Notes: generated from the letters alone by a model not told the origin. DNA of 17,130 bases from Candidatus Brocadiia bacterium (GCA_013360825.1 JABWAY010000048.1:1-17130), one strand, 5' to 3'. Positions 1 through 7,300 are shown, numbered from the stretch's first letter. Made by a program: numbers and translations.

Positions 1-850
1 AGCCGTGGCGGCCGCCTCCGTTGTCCCGGCGCGGAAGTTCCCGCGAAGCCGGCACCGGCCCGGCCGGCGCCGGCGGGACCGCGGTCGTCGGCGTGAAACT
101 CGAGATCACGTACGTCCCGCTCTTGCTGTCGATCGTCAGCGACATCAGGCCCCGCCGCTGCGCGTCCTCCAGCAGCTCGCTCCAGGTCCGATACCCGTGA
201 TACGTGTGGTCGAACTGCGGCTTGCGCCGCTTGATCGTGTCCTTCACAAGACTTCCCCAGAGGACTTCCCTCCCGTCACGCTTCAGCGCCGCAACCGTGT
301 CCATCACCAGCTGCAACGCCTCCGCCTTCCGGTCCGCGGGGCTCCCTGCCATCGACACCGGCGCGGACACCGTGACCTTCTCGTGCCGCTCCATGTCCTC
401 GTAGTAGATGAACTCGTCGCACCCCTCCACCAGCAGGCTCGACGTCGACGCCTTCATCCCCACCCCGATCACGCTCTTTCCGTTCTCCCGGAGCTTCGAG
501 ACCAGCGGACTGAAATCGCTGTCCCCCGACAGGATGCAGAACGTGTCGATGTGCGCCTTCGAATAGCAGAGGTCCAGCGCGTCCACGCAGAGCCGGATGT
601 CCGCGGAGTTCTTCCCCACCTGCGACCGCTTCGGAATCTCGATCAGCTCGATCGAGCTCTCGTGCAGCTCCCGCCGGTAGTCCCCGAACCTCGTCCAGTC
701 CGCGTACGCCTTCTTGACGAGGATCTTCCCCTTCGTCACCAGGCGGTCCAGCACCTTGTCGATCTCAAACCGCTTCCGCGTTCCCGTAAATCCCAGCGCC
801 AGATTCTCAAAGTCCACGAACAACGCCAGGCTCTGACCCATGTCAGCCAT
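1..850 (-). CDS. NYN-domain (LabA/DUF88-like) putative ribonuclease with C-terminal LOTUS/OST-HTH domain; 3' end beyond the window
   Basis: I translated this gene by hand from the ATG at 850; it stays open to the left edge (283 codons visible), so the C terminus is missing. The N-terminal domain (about residues 5-155) has the NYN/PIN-like acidic motifs: VDFEN with D13, NSAD with D84, and SGDSDF with D110 and D112. NYN domains are PIN-related, metal-dependent ribonucleases. Residues about 180-245 resemble an OST-HTH/LOTUS RNA-binding winged helix (VLWGSLVKDTIKRR, then HGYRTWSELLEDA and GTYVI). A Pro/Ala-rich tail follows. There is no signal peptide, so it is probably cytoplasmic. Start choice: AAGGA lies 5 bases before the ATG at 850; a second in-frame ATG is at 841. 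It lies 80 bases downstream of the DUF885 gene, behind two strong hairpins. The domain calls are firm; the RNA substrate is unknown. Confidence 0.88.
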   Translation of the reverse strand, partial: MADMGQSLALFVDFENLALGFTGTRKRFEIDKVLDRLVTKGKILVKKAYADWTRFGDYRRELHESSIELIEIPKRSQVGKNSADIRLCVDALDLCYSKAHIDTFCILSGDSDFSPLVSKLRENGKSVIGVGMKASTSSLLVEGCDEFIYYEDMERHEKVTVSAPVSMAGSPADRKAEALQLVMDTVAALKRDGREVLWGSLVKDTIKRRKPQFDHTYHGYRTWSELLEDAQRRGLMSLTIDSKSGTYVISSFTPTTAVPPAPAGPVPASRELPRRDNGGGRHG

Positions 851-881
851 GCAGTTCCTTCATTTCTGTTGCGCGGTCAGT

Positions 882-922
882 GGCGCGCGCCGGCTGCGCG
901 CGCCGCATCGGGCTGTGCCCGA
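882..922. repeat. Two tandem perfect hairpins between the DUF885 and NYN genes
   Basis: Bases 882-890 (GGCGCGCGC) pair perfectly with 896-904 (GCGCGCGCC) across the 5-base loop CGGCT. Next to it, 908-913 (TCGGGC) pairs with 917-922 (GCCCGA) across a 3-base loop. On the minus-strand transcript they follow the DUF885 stop and precede the NYN start. Neither is followed by a U-run on either strand, so they are not canonical intrinsic terminators. They may stabilise or process the mRNA between the two cistrons. Confidence 0.6.
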
Positions 923-930
923 ATCCGCCG

Positions 931-2613
931 CTATGTGTCGCCAGGGGCCGACCTCGCCTCCCGGATGCGCCACTCCAGCTCCTTCTTCATCAGTGCCATC
1001 GGCAGTGAGCCGGCACTCAGGACCGCGTCATGGAAAAACCGGTCCGAAAACCGCTTCCCCATCTTCGACGCCGTCCATTTCCTGAGCTCGAGCAGCATTT
1101 TCTTTCCGTACAGGTAAGAAAGCGGATACCCGGGCGACATCGTGTACCGCTTGACTTCGGCTTCCGCTGCGAGGCGGTCCATGCCGGTTTCGTTCCGGAG
1201 CATCACGACAGCCTCCGCGGGCGTCATCCGCCCGCTCGAAAGCTCCACGTCGATGACGATGCGGGTCGCCCTCCAGATCATGTCCTGAATCTGGACGAAC
1301 AGCGACGCCGGTGTGGCGTCCAACCCGCGCTCCTTGACCGCTTCCTCGCAATAGTGCGCCCAGCCTTCAATGAACTCCGTCCCGTCCGCGAGGGCTGCGC
1401 GGAGGAGCGAAGGATTTCCGTGGGCACGGACGAACTGGAGATGGTGCCCGGGGTACCCCTCGTGAACCGACATGTTCATCAGGCTCGCGAAGTTGTGTTC
1501 CTTCAGGCGCTCCGCATCTCCGGGCGTCACCCAGTAGTACCCGCGCTGAACGCGGTCAAAGTGACTCGGCGCCATGTAGGCCCCGAACGGCGTCAGGTGG
1601 CGGGCGAAGGGCGGGGTCGGGACGACGTCCAGGGATTCGCTGTCCGGCACGGTCGCGAATTCGCTGTCGATCACCCACTGCCGGCTCCGCGCGACCTGCT
1701 CGCGCACCGCGGTCAGGCATTCCTCGAACGTCTTCGGGCAGTTTTCCTTCACCTCCTTGATCACGTCCGCCAGCTTCGCTCCCGGCTTCACCTTCGGGGC
1801 CAGCTTCTTCAGGCGTTCCTTCAGATTCTTGAGCTGCGACCGTCCATACTGCCGGATCGACTCCGCCGGACTCCCCAGCTGCCTCAGCTTCAGCAGTTCC
1901 TTGAACCGGGGTCCCCCGAGGGCGAACTCAGGACGGGACCTGGGAAGCGCCTCGCGGCGGAGCCAGTCGGCGAAGTCCTGGACGGACGTGCGCGCCCGCA
2001 TGACGGTTCCGAAGAAGGTCTGGTACCGGTCGTGCTGGAAGGCCCGCTCGGCGACCGCGCGGACCTGTTCAAAGAGGTGGGGGATGTTGCCGCAGGAGTC
2101 GATTGCGATCTGGGTCCAGAGGGTGACGGCGCCTTCGATGCGGGACTTGGCGCGGTCCAGGAATCCCGGGATCTTCTCGAGGCGGGCCTGAATGCGCTCG
2201 AGGCGGTCCTGGATCGGCGCGAATTCATTGAGGAAGAGCGGGAGGATCGACCACGCGGCGACATCGGCGGCGTTGGGGTTCCGTTTCCAGGTCTGGACAT
2301 GCTCGAGTTCGAACAGTTCGAGGCGGCACCAGTGGCGGAGGAGTTCGAGGTCGACGGCGCGATCCGGGGAGAGGGTGCGCGCGGGGAACGCGTCGGATTT
2401 GCGGAGCCAGTCCTGGACCAGCCGGATGTCTTCGCGGACTGCCTCGCGCGACGGATCCGGGAGTTCGGTGTCGAAGTCGTGGATCCCGAGGCTGGTGGCG
2501 AGCGTGGGACGGCGGCACGTGAGGGTGGAGAAGATGTCCCGGGCGAAGGCGTCCCATCGATCATTCGGCGTCAGCCTGGGGGCCGCCTTTCTGGCACGGG
2601 CCTTCTTCTTCAT
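931..2613 (-). CDS. DUF885 family protein, putative metallopeptidase/hydrolase
   Basis: This 560-residue protein matches the DUF885 family by its signature HEGYPGHH (residues 384-391), followed by EGWAHYCEE (416-424) and a helical C terminus containing SPGYPLSYLYGKK. In this family the His/Glu cluster is thought to bind a metal ion, like the HExxH group of M32-type peptidases; the substrate is unknown. The N terminus is Lys/Arg/Ala-rich (MKKKARARKAAP) with no signal peptide or lipobox. That is unlike many DUF885 proteins, which are exported, and suggests a cytoplasmic enzyme. The length is normal for the family. The ATG at 2613 has AAGGA about 10 bases upstream. The 129-base gap from the preceding lipoprotein gene holds a possible promoter, so it may be transcribed separately. 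Family assignment is firm; biochemical role is not. Confidence 0.9.
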   Translation of the reverse strand: MKKKARARKAAPRLTPNDRWDAFARDIFSTLTCRRPTLATSLGIHDFDTELPDPSREAVREDIRLVQDWLRKSDAFPARTLSPDRAVDLELLRHWCRLELFELEHVQTWKRNPNAADVAAWSILPLFLNEFAPIQDRLERIQARLEKIPGFLDRAKSRIEGAVTLWTQIAIDSCGNIPHLFEQVRAVAERAFQHDRYQTFFGTVMRARTSVQDFADWLRREALPRSRPEFALGGPRFKELLKLRQLGSPAESIRQYGRSQLKNLKERLKKLAPKVKPGAKLADVIKEVKENCPKTFEECLTAVREQVARSRQWVIDSEFATVPDSESLDVVPTPPFARHLTPFGAYMAPSHFDRVQRGYYWVTPGDAERLKEHNFASLMNMSVHEGYPGHHLQFVRAHGNPSLLRAALADGTEFIEGWAHYCEEAVKERGLDATPASLFVQIQDMIWRATRIVIDVELSSGRMTPAEAVVMLRNETGMDRLAAEAEVKRYTMSPGYPLSYLYGKKMLLELRKWTASKMGKRFSDRFFHDAVLSAGSLPMALMKKELEWRIREARSAPGDT

Positions 2614-2677
2614 TCCGTCCGGATCCTTGAGAGCGGGAGTGTCTGTCTTCGTCGGGCGATTCCTGATCTGGGGCGGA

Positions 2678-2695
2678 GTCTAACCGGTGACCGGG
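2678..2695 (-). promoter_or_regulatory. Possible promoter -10 with adjoining palindrome upstream of the DUF885 gene
   Basis: On the minus strand TAGACT (2683-2678) fits a TANNNT -10 hexamer about 65 bases before the DUF885 ATG. Directly upstream is the palindrome CCGGT-C-ACCGG (2695-2685), where an operator between -10 and -35 would sit. No good -35 hexamer is visible, so this is only a candidate. Confidence 0.25.
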
Positions 2696-2742
2696 CGAAA
2701 TGGAACGGCTAATTCCCGTTTCGGTTGTGTGTTTGTCTTTTG

Positions 2743-3783
2743 TTAGTCGATGGACGCTGGCGTGAGACGTAACGTGAAGTCCTCATTGACTTTAAGTTTT
2801 CCGATGCGCTGCGGCCCCGCGCCCCCGACCGCTCGGAAGACAAACAGATGGTCCGTCCCCATCAGCCAGGCATACGTGGACGCCTTGTAGTGCCACGCCG
2901 ACCCGACCGGCTCCCCCTTCGCCGTCTCCGGAAGCCGCCGAATCAGCCCCGGACGGTCCGCCGTCAGCGTCCCCTGCGGCGGAACCGACAGCGTCACACA
3001 CAACACACTCCCGTCCGGCACCCCCGTGACCGACAGGAAGACGTCCACCTCCGTCCCCCGCGCCACGTCCGTGGTCTCCACCATCAACTCCCACGACCAG
3101 GTCACGAACGTCGTGGACGCATGCGTAAAGGTCGACCCATCACGAAACGTGATGTCCAGCCAGGTCGGCCCTGTGTGCGCCGTCGTGTACCCCATCTCGA
3201 GCACCACCGACGACAACGTGGAAACAACCCCGCCTCCCGACGCAACCGCCACCGCCCCGGGCGCCGAACCGGGACTCGCCGCAACCGTCACACTTCCCGG
3301 ATCAATCGGCGCAGCACCGGAGCCCCCCTCCGCTCCCCCGGACGCGGCCTCCGTCCCCGAACTCCCGCCCCCTCCGCTCCCCGTCCCCGGCGGCGCGTCG
3401 ATCGTCATCACCGCGCCCCCGTCCTCGTCCACCCCCACCAGCTCCGGCCCGCGGTCGGACCGCCGGTCACGGTCGATCGCCTTGACCAGATAGGTCCCCC
3501 CCACTGCTGTCCCCGCCGACACCAGGAGCATCATCCCCGGAACGAGCAGGTCCCCGGGCTTGAACTCGCCGAGCGGGTTCCCGCCCTCGTCGACCTTCTC
3601 CGCCTTCCGCCCCCCCGTATTCGCCGGCTCGCCCTTCGACTCCACATACAGCGTCGCACGCTTGACGGGTTTTCCCCCCGGGGAAGCGTTCCCGGCGGAG
3701 CGGTCGGGCGCGCCGCCGGACGGACTCGAACAGCCGCTGACGAGGAGAGAAAAGCAGGCCAGCCCCGCGAAAGCCCTTCTCAT
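2743..3783 (-). CDS. Putative lipoprotein with internal hydrophobic segment and beta-rich C-terminal domain (second of a pair)
   Basis: I do not recognise this protein (346 residues). It starts with a lipoprotein signal peptide: a short basic N terminus, a hydrophobic core, and a lipobox ending at Cys18 (LLVSGC). A polar, low-complexity stretch follows. Residues about 79-101 form a second hydrophobic segment (DLLVPGMMLLVSAGTAVGGT) ending in a charged run (KAIDRDRR). Then come a Gly/Ser/Ala-rich linker (about 131-160) and a C-terminal region of about 180 residues rich in Val, Thr and Ser that looks like beta strands. The start at 3783 overlaps the upstream gene's stop in ATGA, implying translational coupling. 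An open frame continues far upstream, but that part is out of frame with the recognisable preceding lipoprotein, so I take the ATG with the signal peptide. Function unknown; probably envelope-anchored. Confidence 0.78.
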   Translation of the reverse strand: MRRAFAGLACFSLLVSGCSSPSGGAPDRSAGNASPGGKPVKRATLYVESKGEPANTGGRKAEKVDEGGNPLGEFKPGDLLVPGMMLLVSAGTAVGGTYLVKAIDRDRRSDRGPELVGVDEDGGAVMTIDAPPGTGSGGGGSSGTEAASGGAEGGSGAAPIDPGSVTVAASPGSAPGAVAVASGGGVVSTLSSVVLEMGYTTAHTGPTWLDITFRDGSTFTHASTTFVTWSWELMVETTDVARGTEVDVFLSVTGVPDGSVLCVTLSVPPQGTLTADRPGLIRRLPETAKGEPVGSAWHYKASTYAWLMGTDHLFVFRAVGGAGPQRIGKLKVNEDFTLRLTPASID

Positions 3784-4721
3784 TCGATCTCCTCCACCTG
3801 GGCGCCGGCTTCGATCCCTTCGGGCGACGTTGCCTGCGCCGCGAGGAGCCCACCCTGGCTGAGTTGCCCTGCGTTCCCCTCGAACGTCACGGTCCAGGCG
3901 CCCGGGGAACCGGTGATCTGGCACGGTTTGAGGGGCTGGACCGTGGACTCGCAGTTCAGGGAGAGCACGACGCGGATGTTGCGCCCTGCGGGCAGGAAGG
4001 TGCCGGAAAGCGTCCCGATCTGCCCCTGCTCCACGAGTTCCGGCGTCCAGCGGATCTGGCTCAGCACGGCGTCCCCCATCTCCTCGGCGATCACCTCGCC
4101 CCGCTCCCTCCCCGTCAGCCGGATCGGCCCGGCATCGGCCTCGGTCAGCGGCGCGGTGGCGAGGATCAGGGAATCGGTGACGGCGACCGGAGTGCAGTCG
4201 ACCGTCCGGTCGGGGGTGGTCGCCGTGACTTCGACGCGGTCGGGATCCGGCGGGCGATTGGACCGAAGCGAAACGGGCACATCCTCGCCGGGGACGATGT
4301 CGATCTCCCCGCCGCCGCCGCCGGAGTCCTTCTTGTGGTCGAAATACCACAATGCGGCCCCGCCGGCCCCGCCGAGCGCGATCAGTGTGCCTCCGATGGG
4401 GACCAGGAGGTTTCCGTCGGCATCGGGCCCGGTTGCGGTGCCGGTGGCGGGATCGTAGGCGCGCAGGTTCACCGCGCGGCTTCCGCCGGCTCCCGTCCCC
4501 GAGTCCTTTCCGCGGACCCCCAGGGCCGCGCGCGCCTTCACCGGCCCCGCATCCGGCGCGGGCACCGACGCGAGGTTGCAGCGGGTCACGGAGAGTCTGG
4601 CGAGACAGGAATTCAGCTTCGGATCCGCCGTCAGCGGAGCCGCGGATCCACCGGCATCCCCACCCGGGGCGCAGCCCGCGAGAACGGCCGCGCAGGCCAT
4701 GACGAGACAGAGACGGACCAT
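3780..4721 (-). CDS. Putative lipoprotein with internal hydrophobic segment and beta-rich C-terminal domain (first of a pair)
   Basis: This 313-residue protein is not a family I recognise. It has a lipoprotein signal peptide with lipobox VLAGC (Cys17). A spacer with Cys39 and Cys48 follows, then a hydrophobic segment at about 105-126 (LLVPIGGTLIALGGAGGAAL) ending in FDHKKD and a glycine run. The C-terminal part (about 145-313) looks beta-rich and Ig-like, and includes two further Cys about 13 residues apart (SLNCES and KPCQIT) that could form a disulfide. The order of elements matches the lipoprotein encoded immediately downstream, with which it shares an ATGA overlap. The start at 4721 is supported by a strong ribosome-binding site, GGGAGGA, 5 bases upstream. 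It lies 115 bases downstream of the sigma-54-type regulator and may be its target. Confidence 0.8.
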   Translation of the reverse strand: MVRLCLVMACAAVLAGCAPGGDAGGSAAPLTADPKLNSCLARLSVTRCNLASVPAPDAGPVKARAALGVRGKDSGTGAGGSRAVNLRAYDPATGTATGPDADGNLLVPIGGTLIALGGAGGAALWYFDHKKDSGGGGGEIDIVPGEDVPVSLRSNRPPDPDRVEVTATTPDRTVDCTPVAVTDSLILATAPLTEADAGPIRLTGRERGEVIAEEMGDAVLSQIRWTPELVEQGQIGTLSGTFLPAGRNIRVVLSLNCESTVQPLKPCQITGSPGAWTVTFEGNAGQLSQGGLLAAQATSPEGIEAGAQVEEIE

Positions 4722-4740
4722 TGGATTCCTCCCGACAAAT

Positions 4741-4757
4741 AGGCACTACCCGTGCCG
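4741..4757 (-). promoter_or_regulatory. Candidate sigma-54 promoter upstream of the lipoprotein pair
   Basis: On the minus strand CGGCACG-GGTA-GTGCC (4757-4742) keeps the GG-N10-GC spacing expected for sigma-54 and matches most of the consensus TGGCACG-N4-TTGCW. Weak points: the -12 half is GTGCC rather than TTGCA, and transcription would start near 4731, inside the ribosome-binding site. The same bases form the dyad GGCAC-N5-GTGCC, so an operator is an alternative reading. A second candidate upstream (GCGCAC-N6-TTGCA, about 4801-4784) has better half-sites but a spacer one base too long. Confidence 0.3.
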
Positions 4758-4836
4758 AAATCCTCCCGGGTCCGGCGGGAAATTGCAATAAATTGTGCGC
4801 AACGCAGCCCGGAGCACCGAGGACGACCTGAGCCGG

Positions 4837-6264
4837 CTATGTCCCCTCGCGCTGCCTCACATAGCGCCGCAGCGTGTGCGGATTGAGCTTCAACATCCGC
4901 GCCGCGCGCTCCCCGACCCCCGCGGCCTCCTGCATCGCCGCATCAATCAGGGCGTTGGAGAAGTCGGTCGTCGCGCGGCTGTAGTCCACGCCTCCGCGCA
5001 CGGCCTTGAGAGCCGTCTCCCGGTCGGGAATCAGCGAGGCCGGCGCCGACGCCCCCCCGCCGAACAGCTCGCTCTCCAGGTGATACTCCGTCAACGCCTG
5101 CTCGCTCCGCTCCATGCGGGACAGGCCCGCCTGCAGGATCCCCTGAAGCTCGCGGACATTGCCGCGAAGCGTCAGGGTCTGCATCCGCTGGACGACCCGG
5201 GCATCGCAATCGATGGTGCGCCCCGTCTTCTGCGCGTGGATCGCGAGGAAATGCTGCATGAGCGGGCCGACGTCCTCGGGACGTTCGCGCAGCGGCGGAA
5301 CTTCGATCTTTTCGTAGCAGATCCGGTAGTAGAGGTCGTCCCGGAATGTCTTCTCCTTGATCATCTGCTCCAGGTTCTTGTTCGTGGCGCAGATGATGCG
5401 GACATCGACCTTTCGGACCTCCTCCGACCCGACGGGGCTGAATTCCTGGTCCTCGATCGCGCGGAGGAGCTTGGCCTGGGTCTGGAGCGACATGTCTCCG
5501 ATTTCGTCGAGAAAGATCGACCCCCGGTCCGCCAGTTCGAGCTTTCCCCGGCGGCGCTTCACGGCCCCTGTGAACGCTCCCTCGACGTGCCCGAACATCT
5601 CGCTCTCAACCAGCGTCTCGGGCAGCGCCGCGCAGTTCATGACCAGGAACGTGCGGTCGCGGCGGGAAGACCAGCGGTGGATCTCGCGGGCGATCAGGCT
5701 CTTGCCGGTCCCGGTTTCGCCGGTGATGAGGACCGGGGCCTCGCTGCGGGCGGACCGGCGCGCCTCCAGGACGACGCCCTGCATCCGGCCGGACTTGTAG
5801 ACGATGTCGGACTTCTGACCCAGGGTTTCGAGGCGGTTGTGGAAGACCTCTTCGGCGTTCTTGAGGCGGGTGACGAACTTGAAGGCGAAGTGGGGTTCGT
5901 CGCGGATGAGGTAGTCGAAGATGCGGAATCGGCGGGCCTGGTCGATGATGTCGTCATTGAGTTCGTGCTGGCTGAACATGATGACGGGGAGCCAGGGGCG
6001 CTGCTGGCTGATGCGCTCGAGTGCCCAGACGCCTCCCTGCTGCTCGGTGAGGCCGGCCTTGGCGTCCTTTCGGGTGCAGGGCATGAGGACATCGAGGATG
6101 ACGCAGAAGAACTGTCCGGAGAGGGCGCGTTCGACGGCTTCTTCGCCGCAGGAGGCGGTTTCGACATCCCAGCCGTGACCGGCATCGAGGAGGAGTTGGC
6201 GATACCGTTCGAGTTTCTCGAGTTTATCGTGGACGAGGAGGACGTCGAGTGTGCGTTCGCTCAT
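4837..6264 (-). CDS. Sigma-54-dependent response regulator (NtrC-like: atypical receiver, AAA+ domain, C-terminal HTH)
   Basis: This 475-residue protein has the standard NtrC order. The receiver (about 5-125) keeps the phosphoacceptor D58 in VILDVLMP. It has only one of the usual acidic pair (H12-D13), Arg121 where the conserved Lys is expected, and about a dozen extra residues after MP. The AAA+ domain (about 155-385) has Walker A GETGTGKS (182-189), the sigma-54-contacting GAFTGA (229-234), Walker B SIFLDE (249-254), the arginine-finger region FRDDLYYR (307-314) and RGNVREL. GAFTGA and an intact ATPase predict a working sigma-54 activator. The C terminus (about 445-472, ERAARMLKLNPHTLRRYVRQ) is a Fis-type DNA-binding HTH. 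No histidine kinase is adjacent. The ATG at 6264 has no Shine-Dalgarno sequence but sits 9 bases after TAGCAT, hinting at a leaderless message. The family call is firm; the target is inferred to be the downstream lipoproteins. Confidence 0.95.
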   Translation of the reverse strand: MSERTLDVLLVHDKLEKLERYRQLLLDAGHGWDVETASCGEEAVERALSGQFFCVILDVLMPCTRKDAKAGLTEQQGGVWALERISQQRPWLPVIMFSQHELNDDIIDQARRFRIFDYLIRDEPHFAFKFVTRLKNAEEVFHNRLETLGQKSDIVYKSGRMQGVVLEARRSARSEAPVLITGETGTGKSLIAREIHRWSSRRDRTFLVMNCAALPETLVESEMFGHVEGAFTGAVKRRRGKLELADRGSIFLDEIGDMSLQTQAKLLRAIEDQEFSPVGSEEVRKVDVRIICATNKNLEQMIKEKTFRDDLYYRICYEKIEVPPLRERPEDVGPLMQHFLAIHAQKTGRTIDCDARVVQRMQTLTLRGNVRELQGILQAGLSRMERSEQALTEYHLESELFGGGASAPASLIPDRETALKAVRGGVDYSRATTDFSNALIDAAMQEAAGVGERAARMLKLNPHTLRRYVRQREGT

Positions 6265-6577
6265 GGGTGGGGGATGCTAGCAGGGGCTGGGCAGAAATGC
6301 ACGACGTAATCCGGTGGCGGAATGCCCATAAAGACTTGCCGATGAACGGCTTGCATCAGTTGGACAGAATTGTCCGCCCACGCGTCGCAGAGAAAGGCTC
6401 CCCGATCAACGGTCCGGCCCCCCTCGCCCAGCCCAAACAGGACCGCCCACCACTCCTCAGCGATCCCGGCCCCCGCGACCACCTCCACGCGCCCCCGGCG
6501 AAAACCAGCCCCCCTGGAAAACCGTGCAACCCTGCCCGAAATGCCGTCCCTTCCAACTACCCCCGTTGCCGCCCCGA
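6265..6577. other. 313-base stretch without a convincing gene; contains an ORF that exactly bridges its two neighbours
   Basis: This stretch lies between the LolA-like gene and the response regulator. It is less G+C-biased at third codon positions than the neighbouring genes. A minus-strand ORF of 106 codons (6581-6261) starts with GTG overlapping the LolA-like stop (GTGA) and ends in a TGA overlapping the regulator's ATG (ATGA). Its codons are mixed (GTA, GTT, GGA, TTT, CAA, CAT all used), it lacks a Shine-Dalgarno sequence, and its product resembles nothing I know. I favour promoter/leader DNA for the regulator over a gene. I saw no terminator with a U-run. Confidence 0.4.
6274..6279 (-). 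promoter_or_regulatory. Candidate extended -10 box (TGC-TAGCAT) 9 bases before the response-regulator ATG
   Basis: Minus-strand TAGCAT (6279-6274) fits TANNNT and is preceded by TGC, giving an extended -10 pattern (TGN-TANNNT). Exactly 9 bases (CCCCCACCC) separate it from the ATG at 6264, and no Shine-Dalgarno sequence is present. The mRNA would then begin at or within a few bases of the start codon. Confidence 0.4.
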
Positions 6578-7300
6578 TCACTTCCCAGGAACGAACGTCG
6601 AGTCCTCAATCTCCTTGTCCAGACTGATCTCCATGTACGTCTCCGTCACACGATTCGCCCCGGTCGGATCCTTCATCTCCCGCTTCAGAATCGTCTGGGT
6701 CGCTTCGTCCACCCAGACCTTCTCCTCCATCCTCATTCCTCGCTTCGAACCGAACAGGTACGCGATCACCCGCACCTTCGTCTCGCCGATCGTCTCGTCC
6801 CCCAGGAATTTCACGCCGAATGCCTCCAGCCGCGCCAGTTCCTCGGGCGGCATCCCTGCGGCCATCTCCAGGGCCGGCATCACTCCGCCCAGGATCAGGA
6901 GGCGCCGCACGGTGCCCTCGAACCCCGCGGCCGCGGGCATTTCACGTTCCCCGCGATCGCCGGTCTGGCGCGTCGTCTTGCCGTCGCAGAGCAGGCTGAG
7001 GCGCGCCTTGCCCTCCCCGAAGTGCCCGTCGACCTTCACGAGGACCTTGTTGCCGTCCCGTTTCAGGAAAATCTCGTCCGAGAACTGGCCTTTCTGCCCG
7101 TGCTGCTCGACTTCCTTGGTGAGCTTGAGGACCAGAGTCCTCGCGCCGAGCGCCTTCTGCTCGACTTTGGACAGCAGTTCCGCCGCGGCCGGGTCGCTCG
7201 CGAATTCCGGAGGCTCTCCCCCGCCGGGATCGGAACCCTCCTGGGCGGTGAGGGCGAGGGGGGAGAGGAGCAGGACGACGACGGCACAGAGGCGCGTCAT
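6578..7300 (-). CDS. Exported LolA-like protein (outer-membrane lipoprotein-sorting-like fold)
   Basis: This 240-residue protein has a Sec signal peptide (MTRLCAVVVLLLSPLALTA, cleavage probably after LTA before QE). A predicted mature domain begins with a helix around LLSKVEQKALGARTL. Strands typical of LolA-like proteins follow (DEIFLKRDGNKVLVKVDG, then ARLSLLCDGKTTRQ), and the end is VTETYMEISLDKEIEDSTFVPGK, where the spacing of the last strand and the terminal F-P resembles LolA-type domains. LolA itself shuttles lipoproteins across the periplasm. This one is more likely a general lipid-binding relative than the housekeeping carrier, as no lolB is nearby. GGAG lies 8 bases before the ATG at 7300. 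A possible -10 (TAAGAT, minus strand, 7361-7356) is about 55 bases upstream. The signal peptide is clear; the family call is moderate. Confidence 0.7.
   Translation of the reverse strand: MTRLCAVVVLLLSPLALTAQEGSDPGGGEPPEFASDPAAAELLSKVEQKALGARTLVLKLTKEVEQHGQKGQFSDEIFLKRDGNKVLVKVDGHFGEGKARLSLLCDGKTTRQTGDRGEREMPAAAGFEGTVRRLLILGGVMPALEMAAGMPPEELARLEAFGVKFLGDETIGETKVRVIAYLFGSKRGMRMEEKVWVDEATQTILKREMKDPTGANRVTETYMEISLDKEIEDSTFVPGK

Noticed and set aside
1030..2712. Plus-strand open frame almost coextensive with the DUF885 gene
   Set aside because: It mirrors the real gene; the minus strand has the HEGYPGHH and EGWAHYCEE signatures, while the plus strand has none.
2697..2742. Possible intrinsic terminator after the second lipoprotein (AACGG-N7-CCGTT, minus strand)
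   Set aside because: The stem is only 5 bp and is followed by CCATTTCG rather than a U-run.
2743..4788. Single 681-codon reading of the lipoprotein region
   Set aside because: Its first half is Arg/Gly-rich nonsense in a frame shifted from the first lipoprotein; only the part from 3783 on, with its own signal peptide, looks like protein. Two overlapping genes explain the region better.
4783..4800. A+T-rich TTGCAATAAATTG with the small dyad CAAT-AA-ATTG as a terminator for the regulator
   Set aside because: The arms are only 4 bases and A+T-only, so no stable terminator stem is formed; it is more likely promoter DNA.
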